Source: Lysobacter sp. (lineage in GTDB: Bacteria; Pseudomonadota; Gammaproteobacteria; Xanthomonadales; Xanthomonadaceae). From it: a DNA stretch of 64,000 bases. The translations under genes and the position numbers were made by a program. The DNA lies in NCBI GenBank assembly GCA_019634715.1, contig JAHCAU010000011.1, forward strand, positions 62,001 through 126,000, read 5' to 3'. The notes beneath the pieces are model-generated. The model was not told the DNA's origin, did not search any database, and saw only the letters and a program-made list of their open reading frames with translations. Shown here in pieces: positions 43,709 through 52,380 of the stretch; the stretch's first letter is position 1, and every line of letters begins with the position of its first letter.

Positions 43709-44733
43709 CAGGACATCTCCACCGCAACGAAGTCCCGCCATCCGGTGCGCGCGCCATCCTGCAGCACCACGAACGCACGACCGTTCACCGCACGGATCGC
43801 GTCCACCGCTTCGCGCACGCCCATGCCGGCCTGATCGACCCGGACACTGCCATCGAGCTGCAGCACGTTCTCGGAGGCATTGCCGTGTCCGGAGACGAAG
43901 CTCACGCCATCGAGCATGCCGTAGAGGTTGCCGCTGCTGGGATAGCCGCGCGTCTCGTTGTCGTAGGCGCCGAATGTCATGTCGTATAGTTCGAGCGGCT
44001 GCGGCTGGTGCAGGGTGCCCGCTGGGACGAGGCAGCGCCGCCCTGCGCCGGTCGCGCCCGCGGGTTCGCCGGCGAGCGCACCGAAGGTGGTCTCGCTCGC
44101 ATGCCCATTGCCGAACGGCGAGATCTGCACCTTCTTCCACGTGCCGCCGGCATCGCGCAGGTAGAGATGGCCGTCGTTGTAGCCCGTGTCGCCGCTGCCC
44201 TTGCGGCCCTTGTAGGGAAACCAGTGCAGGTCGCTGTAGCGTCGCGCGTCGCGGCCGTCGAAGTGACCGGCGACAACCAGCGGCGACGGGTACTCGCGCG
44301 GTCGTGCGTAGGCGAGCGCCTTGCCGACGTAGACGTGGGCATAGATCGGCGAGCCGACCTTGAACGCGCCGACGATGCGCCTCGGGTTGGCGGTGAGGAA
44401 GTAGCTCACCGCCTGGTTGTGGCTGGGCACGCCACTGGCCTTGATGCCCGGCTGCGCTTCGAAGGGCGCGCCGGGCACGAAGCCCACCATCGTCGCGGCG
44501 AGCAGGTTGTAGTAGTCGGCGGCGACATTCTGGTAGGTCTTGAAGCCGACCGTGATGTCCTCCTCGCCGGTCGTGCCGGTCGAGCGCAGGATCAGTTCGC
44601 GCTCGGGCGACGACGTGTCGTAGCGCAGCGTCGTCCAGCCGACGCCCTGCGCAAGCGCCTGGATCGTGCCGAGCAGGCGATGCTGGGCATCGTCGCCTCC
44701 GGCCTTGACGAGCGTGCCGATCGCATATGCCAT
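43708..44733 (-). CDS. Tail protein, not further assigned
   Basis: 341 residues (MAYAIGTLVKAGGDDAQHRLLGTIQALAQG; Gly/Asn-rich beta segments such as YPSSGNLYGMLDGVSFVSGHGNASENVLQL). Its ATG overlaps the stop codon of the duplicated tape-measure remnant (ATGA), which shows that it originally followed the tape-measure gene directly. Function not recognised. Confidence 0.65.
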   Translation of the reverse strand: MAYAIGTLVKAGGDDAQHRLLGTIQALAQGVGWTTLRYDTSSPERELILRSTGTTGEEDITVGFKTYQNVAADYYNLLAATMVGFVPGAPFEAQPGIKASGVPSHNQAVSYFLTANPRRIVGAFKVGSPIYAHVYVGKALAYARPREYPSPLVVAGHFDGRDARRYSDLHWFPYKGRKGSGDTGYNDGHLYLRDAGGTWKKVQISPFGNGHASETTFGALAGEPAGATGAGRRCLVPAGTLHQPQPLELYDMTFGAYDNETRGYPSSGNLYGMLDGVSFVSGHGNASENVLQLDGSVRVDQAGMGVREAVDAIRAVNGRAFVVLQDGARTGWRDFVAVEMS

Positions 44734-45022
44734 CAGCCACCCCCGATCCGCTGGCGCAGGAAGCTGCCATTGCGGTCGATCACGTTGAGGATGGTCTGCT
44801 CAAGTCCCCGGCTCTGCGCCATCGACTCTGCGAGCGCGTCGGTGCTGATCGCGTTGATCAGGCGCAGGTTGAGCTGCGGGTTGAGACCGCTGATCGTGCG
44901 GGCCATGCCCCAATCGGCGAAACTGACGCGCATCACCTTGGGCCGGGGACCCGGGGAAGGCACGGCTCCTGCAATGCACCGGGCCTGCCACGCTTCCAGG
45001 ACTGGCATGCCGTGGCGGACCG
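44733..45022 (-). pseudogene. Duplicated 3' end of the tape-measure gene (remnant)
   Basis: The last about 95 codons here (RHGMPVLEAWQA ... FLRQRIGGG) repeat the end of the intact tape-measure gene (RRGMQALDAWQQ ... FLRQRIAGG). About 112 bases (44771-44882) are identical to 46303-46415; further upstream the copies diverge. There is no matching N-terminal part in front; the frame only continues into unrelated cargo DNA. The stop still overlaps the next tail gene's ATG, so this copy sits at the original junction and the cargo lies between it and the working gene. Confidence 0.85.
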
Positions 45023-45104
45023 GACAGTGATGTTTCCAGATCACCGCAATAAACTGCCTTCGGCGATCCAATCTTATAAGCTTTTGTTTTGATTTGAATT
45101 TTGC

Positions 45105-45133
45105 TTGGACGGGTGACTTTTGCGGAATATAGG
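45105..45133 (+). promoter_or_regulatory. Predicted sigma70-type promoter of the tape-measure cargo
   Basis: TTGGAC, 17 bases, TATAGG on the plus strand, in AT-rich DNA that differs from the surrounding phage. It would start transcription about 100 bases ahead of the first cargo gene. This is a different promoter type from the 31-bp element. Confidence 0.5.
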
Positions 45134-45240
45134 CTTTTACCAATGCCGTGCTACGATCAAGCTGAACGGGAAAATTGCAAGCAATCTCGGCGAACGGCAT
45201 TGCTGCATCACATTCAAGAGCAAGACATGGAGGATCAGCA

Positions 45241-45441
45241 ATGGAAGAAGACGAAAAGTTGTCCGCAGGATTTGTCATCATGAACCCCCTTACCGGTCGC
45301 CCGGTAGAAAAAACTCCGGGTGGAATGCCACTGAAGGACGTAGTCTTTCAATCAAAGGAAGAGCTAAATTCTTTCGTGAAAGAACATTGGAACAATCCCG
45401 TTATTCTTACGGATGGCGATGACCTGCTTCTGCCGGAGTGA
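45241..45441 (+). CDS. Small cargo protein 1
   Basis: 66 residues, acidic (MEEDEKLSAGFVIMNPLTGRP, then VVFQSKEELNSFVKEHWNNPVILTDGDD). GGAGG lies about nine bases upstream of ATG. AT-richer than the phage genes around it. No family recognised. First gene of the plus-strand cargo between the two tape-measure 3' ends. Confidence 0.6.
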   Translation: MEEDEKLSAGFVIMNPLTGRPVEKTPGGMPLKDVVFQSKEELNSFVKEHWNNPVILTDGDDLLLPE

Positions 45442-45608
45442 TGTTCATTCAGGAGATTTCCTCTTTTTTTCTGCTTGACTTCGTGATCTGTTGAAATTCC
45501 GGCACGATGAACATCAACAGCATCTACCTATAGCAAGAAGAAAATCCATTCGATAACCTTGTTTCGCGCCGAAAAGCGTCGCGATTCGCTTTTGAATAGG
45601 ATTCAAGG

Positions 45609-45854
45609 ATGAACCAGCCATCGGACAGCGATCAGCAGCAAAACGAGGGGGATTCCCCACCGCCAGAGAGCCATGAAAAAGTGCGCAAGAAGCTGCCAAC
45701 TGCAGCGGGGGACAAAAGTGCACAAGTTTTATCTGCAACGATCGGTGGCGCACTAATCGGGAATCTGATTGCACCCGGCGTCGGCGGCGCACTCATCGGC
45801 GGAATTATCGGCGCAATCATTGCCAGAAAATCTGATAGCACGGGGGGCAAATGA
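45609..45854 (+). CDS. Small cargo protein 2, glycine-zipper membrane protein
   Basis: 81 residues. The polar N-terminus (about 1-40) is rich in Gln, Asp, Glu and Pro. The C-terminus carries a Gly-zipper membrane segment (IGGALIGNLIAPGVGGALIGGIIGAIIA) typical of proteins that oligomerise in membranes. A holin-like or pore-like role, or superinfection exclusion, would fit, but none is shown. The next gene overlaps by four bases. Confidence 0.65.
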   Translation: MNQPSDSDQQQNEGDSPPPESHEKVRKKLPTAAGDKSAQVLSATIGGALIGNLIAPGVGGALIGGIIGAIIARKSDSTGGK

Positions 45855-46171
45855 ACCCCAATTTTATCGGGCTTTACGCAGGAGCGGTTGCTGCCGCTGT
45901 CTATTTCTCTTTCTGCTTCTTCAGATACAGGAAAGTGCCGACCCTGAATCAGGTCGTCGTTGTATCTCTAGCATGCGCCGGGGCAGTCGCAGGTATTTAC
46001 CTCGGTTACTTGTCGCTTGTTGCAAATGACGATGAACTCGGAAAACTCGCTGATCAACGGCTTGTTGTATTTCTTGGCGCATTAGCCGTGGTCTGGACAG
46101 CGACGGAGTCAATCGCCACATCAATCAAGTCTGCACGACCATCTGAAGCTAAAACTGTAGATCCGCCGTAG
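45851..46171 (+). CDS. Small cargo protein 3, multi-pass membrane protein
   Basis: 106 residues with three hydrophobic helices: FIGLYAGAVAAAVYFSFCFF, VVVVSLACAGAVAGIYLGYLSL and LVVFLGALAVVWTATESIA. Ends with a short polar tail. ATGA coupling to the glycine-zipper protein suggests both act together in the membrane. Ninety-four bases with no gene separate it from the converging tape-measure stop. Confidence 0.65.
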   Translation: MNPNFIGLYAGAVAAAVYFSFCFFRYRKVPTLNQVVVVSLACAGAVAGIYLGYLSLVANDDELGKLADQRLVVFLGALAVVWTATESIATSIKSARPSEAKTVDPP

Positions 46172-46265
46172 CATTCTCGCCGCATCCTTGAACGAACTCA
46201 TGATGCTGGGCATCGATGGTTGGCACTCCTGCCGTTGGCTTTGAACATGTCTAAGGAGTATGCGA

Positions 46266-49097
46266 TTAGCCGCCCGCAATCCGCTGGCGAAGGAAGCTGC
46301 CGTTGCGGTCGATCACGTTGAGGATGGTCTGCTCAAGTCCCCGGCTCTGCGCCATCGACTCTGCGAGCGCGTCGGTGCTGATCGCGTTGATCAGGCGCAG
46401 GTTGAGCTGCGGGTTCAGACCGCTGGCGGCGCGGGCGAGTCCGCCCTCGGCGAAGTTGACGCGCGGGGCGCGCGGCAGGGACACGTGCGGCGGAACGGCC
46501 CGCGCGAAGCGCCCTTGCTGCCAGGCATCGAGCGCCTGCATGCCACGGCGGTTGAAGTCCTCGAGGAAGGCCAGCGCACCGGGTTGGCGCACGACGGCGG
46601 CCCGGGTCACGAACTCGAAGTCCGAGAGCCATGCCGGGATGCTGTCGGAGGTCGAGGTTCCCGGCCCGCGCACGTGGCCACCGCTGGCGTAGCCACCGCC
46701 GCCGTTGAAGGTGGCCTGCGCGATCAGACCGGCAATGGTCGCGCCCTGCGCGAGCGCACCGGCGATCATGGGAATGTTGGCCGGAAAGCCGACCTTGCTC
46801 GCCTCGGCCACGTTCTGCGCAAGCGCGATCGCGGCCTGCGCGATCGCAAATGCCTTGCTCAGCGCGAACAGGGCACGGTACGTCGCGCTCTGCTCACCAC
46901 CGAAGGCGCGTGCGATCTCGGCCAGCTGGCCGAACGCAGCGGACGCGCCGGTCAGCAGCACCTGCTGCTGCGCGGCCTGCAGTTGGGCGAGTGCGCGCTG
47001 GTGTTGCTGCTCGACCTGCTGTTCCTGTGCGTCCCATTGCGCATGCAGGTCGGCCTTCTCCTCGCGGAAGCGGGCGAGCAAGGCATGCTGTTCGGCGTAC
47101 CACGCCTGCAGACGCTCACGGGCGACTTCGATGCGCGCCAGCTCGCCGCCGGTCTCACCCAGATCGAGGCCTCCTGGCATGGCATCGGGCTTGCGGAAGG
47201 AATCACGGACCACACGCGCCATCGCCTGGTCGTAGGCCGCCTTGGCGACGATCCCATCGCGCAGGGCCTCGTTGAGGAGCCGGACCCGTTCGGTCGCCGT
47301 CTCCACTGCGACCTCCAGCGGTGTGCGCAGACCCTCACGCAGCACCTCGTAGGCACGCGTCGTCTTCTCGATCTCGGCCTTGCGCTCGCGCTCGGCCTCC
47401 GCGGCCGCGCGCGCCTTGTCGACAGCCTCTGCTTCGGCGATCAGCTGTGCCTTCAGTGCGGGCGCGATCTTCGACAGCGCGCCCTGCGTCGTCTCGTAGC
47501 GCAGGCGCGCAGCCTCGCCCGCGCGCGTCTGTCCTGCCTCGACCTCGGCGAGCAGCGCGACCTCCCGGCGCAGCGATGCCAGCTCGCGTTCGGCATCTTC
47601 GCGGGCGCGATCCGCATCCGACTTTTTCGGCTTCGGTGCCTTGGGCGGCTTGAACTGCTCGTCGATCTGCGCGCGCCGGGTCGCCTCGAACTTCGCCAGC
47701 GGCATCCCGTCGACATCCTGGACGCCACCGGCGCGCAGGGCGGCGATGTCACGCTCGAGGGCGCGCAACTGCTGCGCCTTGGCGATGGCGCGGTCCTGCC
47801 CGAGAGCAGCCTGCGCACGATCGAGCGCCCCGATCGCGGCCGTCTGTCTTGCCTGCTGCTCGGCCTGGGCGTCCGCCTTGGCCTGCTCAGCGTTGGCTTC
47901 GCGCTGCAGGGCGGCCTGCTCCTGTCGCAGCGCGCGGATGCGATTCTTGGTGCCGCCATCCACTTCGGCACTCGCCAGCACGGCGTCGAGCGATTTGAGG
48001 CCACCGAGCTCGCGCCACTCCTTGCCGATCCGCTCCAGTTCATCGGTCGTCTTCGACAGGCGGAACGCCATGTCGTCGCGACCGATGTTGCGGATGGTAT
48101 TCCAGACGCCGCCGATGACCTTGCCGACGTTGATCCACGCCCGTTCGAGCGCGCCGGCACGCGCGTACGCCTCCTGTACCCGCTGCTCGTGAACTCGGGC
48201 GAACGTCTCGATCGCCAGACGCGCGGCGTCCTGCGCCCTGCCCTGTGACTCGAGTGCGCGGACGTGCTGGTAGACCTCGACCGAAAGGAATCGGTATTGC
48301 TGGTTGAGTTCAACCAGCTGCGCCGAAGGCGCACGGGCCAGCGCGATGATCTTGCGCGTGCTGTCCTCGATCGCTTCGCCGGTCAGCGTCGAGAGGTTGA
48401 CCGCCGCGCCCGCCGCAAGCGTCAGGGTGTCGACAGCGATCTGGCCGGAGCTTGCGAGGGCGCTCAGCGCGACTTGCGCATCGGCGTACTCGCCCGTCGC
48501 AGCCCCCACGCCGTCCTTCATCACGCGCAGCTGGCCTGCGGTGGTCGCCGCGGCGTTGCCACTGGCGATCAGCGCCCGTTCGTACCCTTGGGTCTCCCGG
48601 TAGCCCGACATCGTCGCCACCGCGACGCTGCCGATGACGGCGGCCACGAGTGTCAGGCCGATGACCAGCGGCGTGATCGCACCCAGCAGCGCACGGGCGG
48701 CGGGCACGACGCCACCGAAGGAGTCCTTCAATTGACCACCCTGCTGGATTGCGACCAGCCACGGCTTCTGGCCACCGGCGAGCGAGGTCACGATATCGGT
48801 GATCTGTGCCGGCAGCATGCGCATCGCCTGTCGGGTCTGGGCGACGGACACCCCGTACTCGTTCACCGCACGGGCACCGATCTCGGTCGCGCGCGTACCG
48901 CGTCGGTGCGCGCCCGTGACAGCGTCCTGCGCCTGCGCCTGCCCGACGCTGGCGCGCGTTGCGCTCGCGCTGGTGGCGTTGAGCCGGGAGACCGCACGGT
49001 CGGCGCGACCAAGCGCGCCTTCCACCCGCGAAAGGCTGGCCTCGGCCTGCGCCGAGTCGCTGCGGACCTTCAGGTTGATCTCGAAATCGCGGTTCAT
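46266..49097 (-). CDS. Tail length tape-measure protein
   Basis: 943 residues, rod-like, that sets tail length and helps DNA delivery. It has long helical, Ala/Gln/Arg-rich stretches (about 400-620, REQAALQREANAEQAKADAQAEQQARQ), a hydrophobic segment near residue 135 (LGAITPLVIGLTLVAAVIGSVAVA) and the N-terminus typical of TMP_2/lambda H-type proteins (FEINLKVRSDSAQAEASLSRVEGALGRAD). Its last about 60 codons are duplicated at 44733-45022. The stop here is TAA, unlike the TGA of the remnant. Located after G/GT as expected. Confidence 0.9.
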   Translation of the reverse strand: MNRDFEINLKVRSDSAQAEASLSRVEGALGRADRAVSRLNATSASATRASVGQAQAQDAVTGAHRRGTRATEIGARAVNEYGVSVAQTRQAMRMLPAQITDIVTSLAGGQKPWLVAIQQGGQLKDSFGGVVPAARALLGAITPLVIGLTLVAAVIGSVAVATMSGYRETQGYERALIASGNAAATTAGQLRVMKDGVGAATGEYADAQVALSALASSGQIAVDTLTLAAGAAVNLSTLTGEAIEDSTRKIIALARAPSAQLVELNQQYRFLSVEVYQHVRALESQGRAQDAARLAIETFARVHEQRVQEAYARAGALERAWINVGKVIGGVWNTIRNIGRDDMAFRLSKTTDELERIGKEWRELGGLKSLDAVLASAEVDGGTKNRIRALRQEQAALQREANAEQAKADAQAEQQARQTAAIGALDRAQAALGQDRAIAKAQQLRALERDIAALRAGGVQDVDGMPLAKFEATRRAQIDEQFKPPKAPKPKKSDADRAREDAERELASLRREVALLAEVEAGQTRAGEAARLRYETTQGALSKIAPALKAQLIAEAEAVDKARAAAEAERERKAEIEKTTRAYEVLREGLRTPLEVAVETATERVRLLNEALRDGIVAKAAYDQAMARVVRDSFRKPDAMPGGLDLGETGGELARIEVARERLQAWYAEQHALLARFREEKADLHAQWDAQEQQVEQQHQRALAQLQAAQQQVLLTGASAAFGQLAEIARAFGGEQSATYRALFALSKAFAIAQAAIALAQNVAEASKVGFPANIPMIAGALAQGATIAGLIAQATFNGGGGYASGGHVRGPGTSTSDSIPAWLSDFEFVTRAAVVRQPGALAFLEDFNRRGMQALDAWQQGRFARAVPPHVSLPRAPRVNFAEGGLARAASGLNPQLNLRLINAISTDALAESMAQSRGLEQTILNVIDRNGSFLRQRIAGG

Positions 49098-49118
49098 GCT
49101 GCGATCAGTGCTTCGGCT

Positions 49119-49759
49119 TCAATCGGGTCCACGCAGGGACTTCACGCGGGCATCGGCGGCATCCCCGCCCCACACGGCCGTTGCCACGTCTTCGATGAAG
49201 TCCGCGCGACGGCGACGTTCGTCGCGGTCGACGGCCTCGAACATGGCGGTCAACTGGCGCTCGGTGCGTCGGCCAAGCTGCTCGGCGGTACCGAGTCCGG
49301 CGGCGGCGAGCCGGGCGAAACACTCAAGCCAGCCGAGGCGCCTGCGGCGAGGACCTGGGCCTCGCGCACCTCCGCCAGCACCTCGCGCACGAAAAAAGCC
49401 GAGTTCGTCGCGAACCAGGTCGCCATGAACAGCTCCTGCTCGCCGGGGGCCAGGGTCTCCAGCCAAGCGACCTCGACATTGGCCGCCTGCGCCGCAATCG
49501 CAGGCACGACTGCACGGTGCCGACCGAACAGCCTGCGCACCTGGGCGTAGCGCAGGCGGCCATCCTCGGTGGCCGCGACCAGATCTTCGATGAAGGCCGA
49601 GGCGCGGTCGGCGACGTCCAGGCCCTCGAAGAAGCCGTACTCGCGAATCGTCACCGATCGGCCGCCAAGCTCCAGCGTCCGGTCGGGATCGAGCACGGCC
49701 AGTTCGTCCGCGACCGATGCGGCATCGTCTGCGGACGGTGCGGGAATCCGCGTCGCCAT
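49119..49759 (-). CDS. Tail assembly chaperone GT-type fusion made by -1 frameshift
   Basis: 213-residue product formed when ribosomes slip one base back at codons 122-123 of the G frame. The extra 90 residues (R-A-R-G then LGWLECFARLAAAGLGTAEQ ... AVWGGDAADARVKSLRGPD) end 22 bases before the tape-measure ATG. In lambda the GT fusion brings tail-tube subunits to the tape-measure protein. The slip site T-TTT-TTC is in exactly the required phase. Frameshifting is inferred from the sequence and the lambda precedent. Confidence 0.8.
49250..49759 (-). CDS. Tail assembly chaperone G-type
   Basis: 169-residue protein from ATG 49759, which overlaps the stop of the tail-tube gene (TGATG). It is acidic with Asp-rich N-terminus and helices (YGFFEGLDVADRASAFIEDLVAATEDGRLRYAQVRRLFGRH). 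It ends in a Pro/Ser-rich tail (VSPGSPPPDSVPPSSLADAPSAS). Position between tail tube and tape measure, and the frameshift extension, identify it as the lambda G equivalent. Confidence 0.8.
   Translation of the reverse strand: MATRIPAPSADDAASVADELAVLDPDRTLELGGRSVTIREYGFFEGLDVADRASAFIEDLVAATEDGRLRYAQVRRLFGRHRAVVPAIAAQAANVEVAWLETLAPGEQELFMATWFATNSAFFVREVLAEVREAQVLAAGASAGLSVSPGSPPPDSVPPSSLADAPSAS
49391..49397 (-). promoter_or_regulatory. Slippery heptamer for -1 ribosomal frameshift
   Basis: On the coding strand the six T followed by C read GC-T TTT TTC in the G frame, the classical X-XXY-YYZ pattern. Slippage joins the G frame to the downstream frame that reaches 49119. Stems formed by the GC-rich sequence after it could stimulate slippage. 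Confidence 0.8.
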
Positions 49760-50514
49760 CACGCCGCCTCCGGCAGGTCGAGTCGTCCGAAGCCACCCAG
49801 CACCGGATCAGCGGCGGCCTCGGCGTCGAACAGCACCGAGGCCGTCAACTCGAACTGGCCGAACGACTCGTGAATCAGGCCGAGGTTGCTGACCGGGTTG
49901 AACTGGACGCGATAGAGGCGCACCTGCACGGGCGCGTTGTCGATGACGTTGATGCCGTCGAGCAGCAGATATCGTTCTGGCGCGGGCGTGGTCAGCATCG
50001 CCACGCTGGTGCGCGCACCGTAGCGGTACGCAGCGCGCAGCGGCAGCGTGAGGCCGGCGAAGTCGAGCAGCTTGAGCAGGCCGGCGCGAGGACTCTCGAT
50101 GCGGTAATGGGCGTTCACCACCAGCGGCGTTGGGGTCGGGTTGCTGTCGGTCAGCACCAGTTGGCTGATCGTGCCGTGGTCGAGCGCGACCACGTCGTTG
50201 GCCGACAGGCCGGTGGGCAGAATCTCTCCGCTCACCGTGCCCCCGGCGAAGGTCGCCTTGCTCGCGTACAGGCCGAGCAGGAGGTTGTCGATGTCGGCCC
50301 AGTTGATCGCGACGGTGAGTTCGGCCTCCTTGCCCTTCTGCAGCACGGCGGACGTCAGGCGATTGCCCGAGTACGAATCCTTGCGCGTCTCGGTCTCGGT
50401 CTTGAGGGTCAGGTCGCACTTGGGGGCATCGCCGACCCAGCGCAGCGCGCCGGACCGACCGCCGGGCAGGCGGGTGCCGAGGTAGAGCTTGCCCTGGAAG
50501 CTGAAGTCCTGCAT
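49759..50514 (-). CDS. Major tail tube protein
   Basis: 251 residues (MQDFSFQGKLYLGTRLPGGRSGALRWVGDAPKCDLTLKTETETRKDSY ... ELTVAINWADIDNLLLGLY). This pattern of a T/K-rich beta-barrel with SYSGNRLTS is known from phage tail tube proteins. The stop overlaps the ATG of the G-type chaperone. Position matches lambda V. Confidence 0.85.
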   Translation of the reverse strand: MQDFSFQGKLYLGTRLPGGRSGALRWVGDAPKCDLTLKTETETRKDSYSGNRLTSAVLQKGKEAELTVAINWADIDNLLLGLYASKATFAGGTVSGEILPTGLSANDVVALDHGTISQLVLTDSNPTPTPLVVNAHYRIESPRAGLLKLLDFAGLTLPLRAAYRYGARTSVAMLTTPAPERYLLLDGINVIDNAPVQVRLYRVQFNPVSNLGLIHESFGQFELTASVLFDAEAAADPVLGGFGRLDLPEAA

Positions 50515-50792
50515 CAGGCGGTCCTCGTCGTGCCGGCATCAGTCGCCGGAGTCGTGTCGGTGGGAATGGCGACCCGTGCGCGGCGGTCGGGACGCGGCGG
50601 CAATGGCGCATCGGCTGTCTGATCGGTGGTCGCCTCTGCGGACGTCTCCCGGGTCGGAGGCGGCGTCGTCAGGCCGAGGGCCTTGAGGAACGCGGCATCG
50701 GCATCGTTGACCTTCAGCGCGATGCCTTCGGGCGGCGGCGTGTAGTCCACGCCTTCATGGGTGTGGGGGTGGTAGAGCGTGATGGTTTTCAT
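50514..50792 (-). CDS. Small protein before the tail tube gene
   Basis: 92 residues from ATG 50792 (MKTITLYHPHTHEGVDYTPPPEGIALKVNDADAAFLKALG, then a Thr/Pro-rich tail). No family recognised. It overlaps the tail tube gene start by one base and is on the right side of moron 2, so it is now the first gene of a leftward group. Confidence 0.6.
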   Translation of the reverse strand: MKTITLYHPHTHEGVDYTPPPEGIALKVNDADAAFLKALGLTTPPPTRETSAEATTDQTADAPLPPRPDRRARVAIPTDTTPATDAGTTRTA

Positions 50793-51011
50793 GCGGTGCG
50801 TTGTCGGGGGAGGGGGAATGGATAGGCGTGCGGACGCCTCCGCCGGGATGGCGGACACGGAAGCGGGTGTCGGATGTGGGGGATTGCCCGGAAGCGACCG
50901 ATGCGGAAGCGGCGTGGTGATGCACCCGGGCGCGAGGCGAAGTTGGCCCTTTCGATGGACTTGGCGATGCGCTACAACATCAGCCATCGCCTCATGACGG
51001 AGCTATGAGCA

Positions 51012-51740
51012 ATGGAAACGAACCTCATTGGACAATTGGAAAAGCTGCCCACCGTATTCGGCATAGACCAGGCAGTCATCGTAGTGGTTACCCTGATAGT
51101 GGCCGCATCATTCACTGCCGTACGCGGACTGCATGTGCTTACGACCGGCTGGCACACGCGAAGAAGGGAGTTCTTCGAGATGTACGAAAGAATGCCGCAT
51201 GAGAGTCCTGACCCACTCGCACTCGAAACTGCCTTCCGGCATGGCTTCGGGTTGTGGATTCCGGTAGCGACAATCCACCTCATTCGGAAAGCGCCGTCTC
51301 CAAGTGCGCCTCTCATAGGCCTCATGACGATGATGCGGTTTCTTGACGTGAACTACACGGACGGCAAATTCGTCGTCAAGCCAATGTTCTCGACCCGCAT
51401 TAGACGTGCCCTTGTCATGACCGCATGTGCGGCCGCCTTCCTTGTATGCAGTTATGCGTTGGCGTTCTCGCTGTTATTCATCCTGAACAACCTGCAAGGA
51501 AGCAATCTTTTGCCCTACGCGGTGATCTTGATCCTTTCCGCTCTTTCCGGCGCATTCTTCATGGGAACAGGATTTGACCTCTGGGCACTGAGGTCATTCG
51601 TGGAACATCACCCGTACATCTTCGATCGCGAAGAAGAGAGATCATCCGCGGAAATCACTACATCACGCTCTTCTCCATCGACGCCGAAGTCATCAGACGC
51701 CTCGACTCCGCATCAAGCACACCGCGCGCGTAATCGATGA
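51012..51740 (+). CDS. Plus-strand membrane cargo protein (moron 2)
   Basis: 242 residues from ATG 51012 with GGAG about nine bases upstream. Predicted helices at about 20-40 (AVIVVVTLIVAASFTAV), 132-160 (ALVMTACAAAFLVCSYALAFSLLFIL) and 165-190. The middle is soluble (HESPDPLALETAFRHGFGLWIPVATIHLIRK). It is transcribed against the virion operon and its last 83 bases overlap, on the opposite strand, the 3' end of the tail gene at 51658. No family recognised. Likely a lysogeny-expressed gene; superinfection exclusion is one plausible role. Confidence 0.65.
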   Translation: METNLIGQLEKLPTVFGIDQAVIVVVTLIVAASFTAVRGLHVLTTGWHTRRREFFEMYERMPHESPDPLALETAFRHGFGLWIPVATIHLIRKAPSPSAPLIGLMTMMRFLDVNYTDGKFVVKPMFSTRIRRALVMTACAAAFLVCSYALAFSLLFILNNLQGSNLLPYAVILILSALSGAFFMGTGFDLWALRSFVEHHPYIFDREEERSSAEITTSRSSPSTPKSSDASTPHQAHRARNR

Positions 51741-52266
51741 GGCGTTCGGGACGACGCCCCTTGGCGAGCATTTGGGCGGCAGTGGCACCGTACTCGGCGA
51801 CCAGCGGCTGGCGCTGTTTGCCGGCGTAGCGTCCCTGCTTCATCTCCCGCTTGGCGCCCTCGCGACGGAATACCTGAGCGTTGCGATTCACGCCGACGCC
51901 GATGAAGGCGTGATCGCGCAGACTGCGCTTGCCCCGGAAAACGGTAGCGGTGACACCTCTCCGGGTCTGGCGCGCGCCGAAGTTGCGCAGCCCGATACCT
52001 CGGAATCGTCCGATCAGGCGCACACCGCCCTCGCTCGGGCGAGCCTGCAGGTCCTGCGAAAGTCGGCGAGCGCCGATCCGGTATTCGGCCTGGATGTCGC
52101 GCCGCGCCTGGACAGGCCATCGGCGCCCCAGTGTGCCGATGGCACGCGAGCGCAGGGTCGGCAAGAGCGCGCACATCGCACCGAGATTGCGCGATGCAGA
52201 CAGGATGCCGTCAAGATCGGCATGCAGCAGAAGCGCGCTGTCGCGCGTCGATGTTGAAGTGGTCAT
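51658..52266 (-). CDS. Minor tail protein (lambda Z-like)
   Basis: 202 residues, very basic (RDSALLLHADLDGILSASRNLGAMCALLPTLRSRAIGTLGRRWPVQARRDIQAEYRIGARRLSQDL). This is the pattern of the prophage minor tail protein Z/HK97 gp10 group that joins tail and head. It lies isolated between two plus-strand cargoes. Its C-terminal coding region overlaps the converging cargo gene by 83 bases. Confidence 0.7.
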   Translation of the reverse strand: MTTSTSTRDSALLLHADLDGILSASRNLGAMCALLPTLRSRAIGTLGRRWPVQARRDIQAEYRIGARRLSQDLQARPSEGGVRLIGRFRGIGLRNFGARQTRRGVTATVFRGKRSLRDHAFIGVGVNRNAQVFRREGAKREMKQGRYAGKQRQPLVAEYGATAAQMLAKGRRPERLIDYARGVLDAESRRLMTSASMEKSVM

Positions 52267-52380
52267 GCAACTTGGGAACTTGATTCGAGAGCAACGTCCT
52301 GCATGGACACATGCGACGATTCTTCTCGCAGGAACCTGGGGCGTGCTATATCGAAAGCACGCCCATTACAGGAGGACTCC

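Noticed and set aside
44733..45281. A functional 182-residue protein over the tape-measure remnant
   Set aside because: Only the last 95 codons have homology; the N-terminal part is a chance extension into AT-rich cargo DNA running against the cargo promoter.
50779..50997. Plus-strand ORF directly ahead of moron 2
   Set aside because: Gly/Arg-rich shadow-like composition, no ribosome-binding site; the real moron start at 51012 has GGAG.
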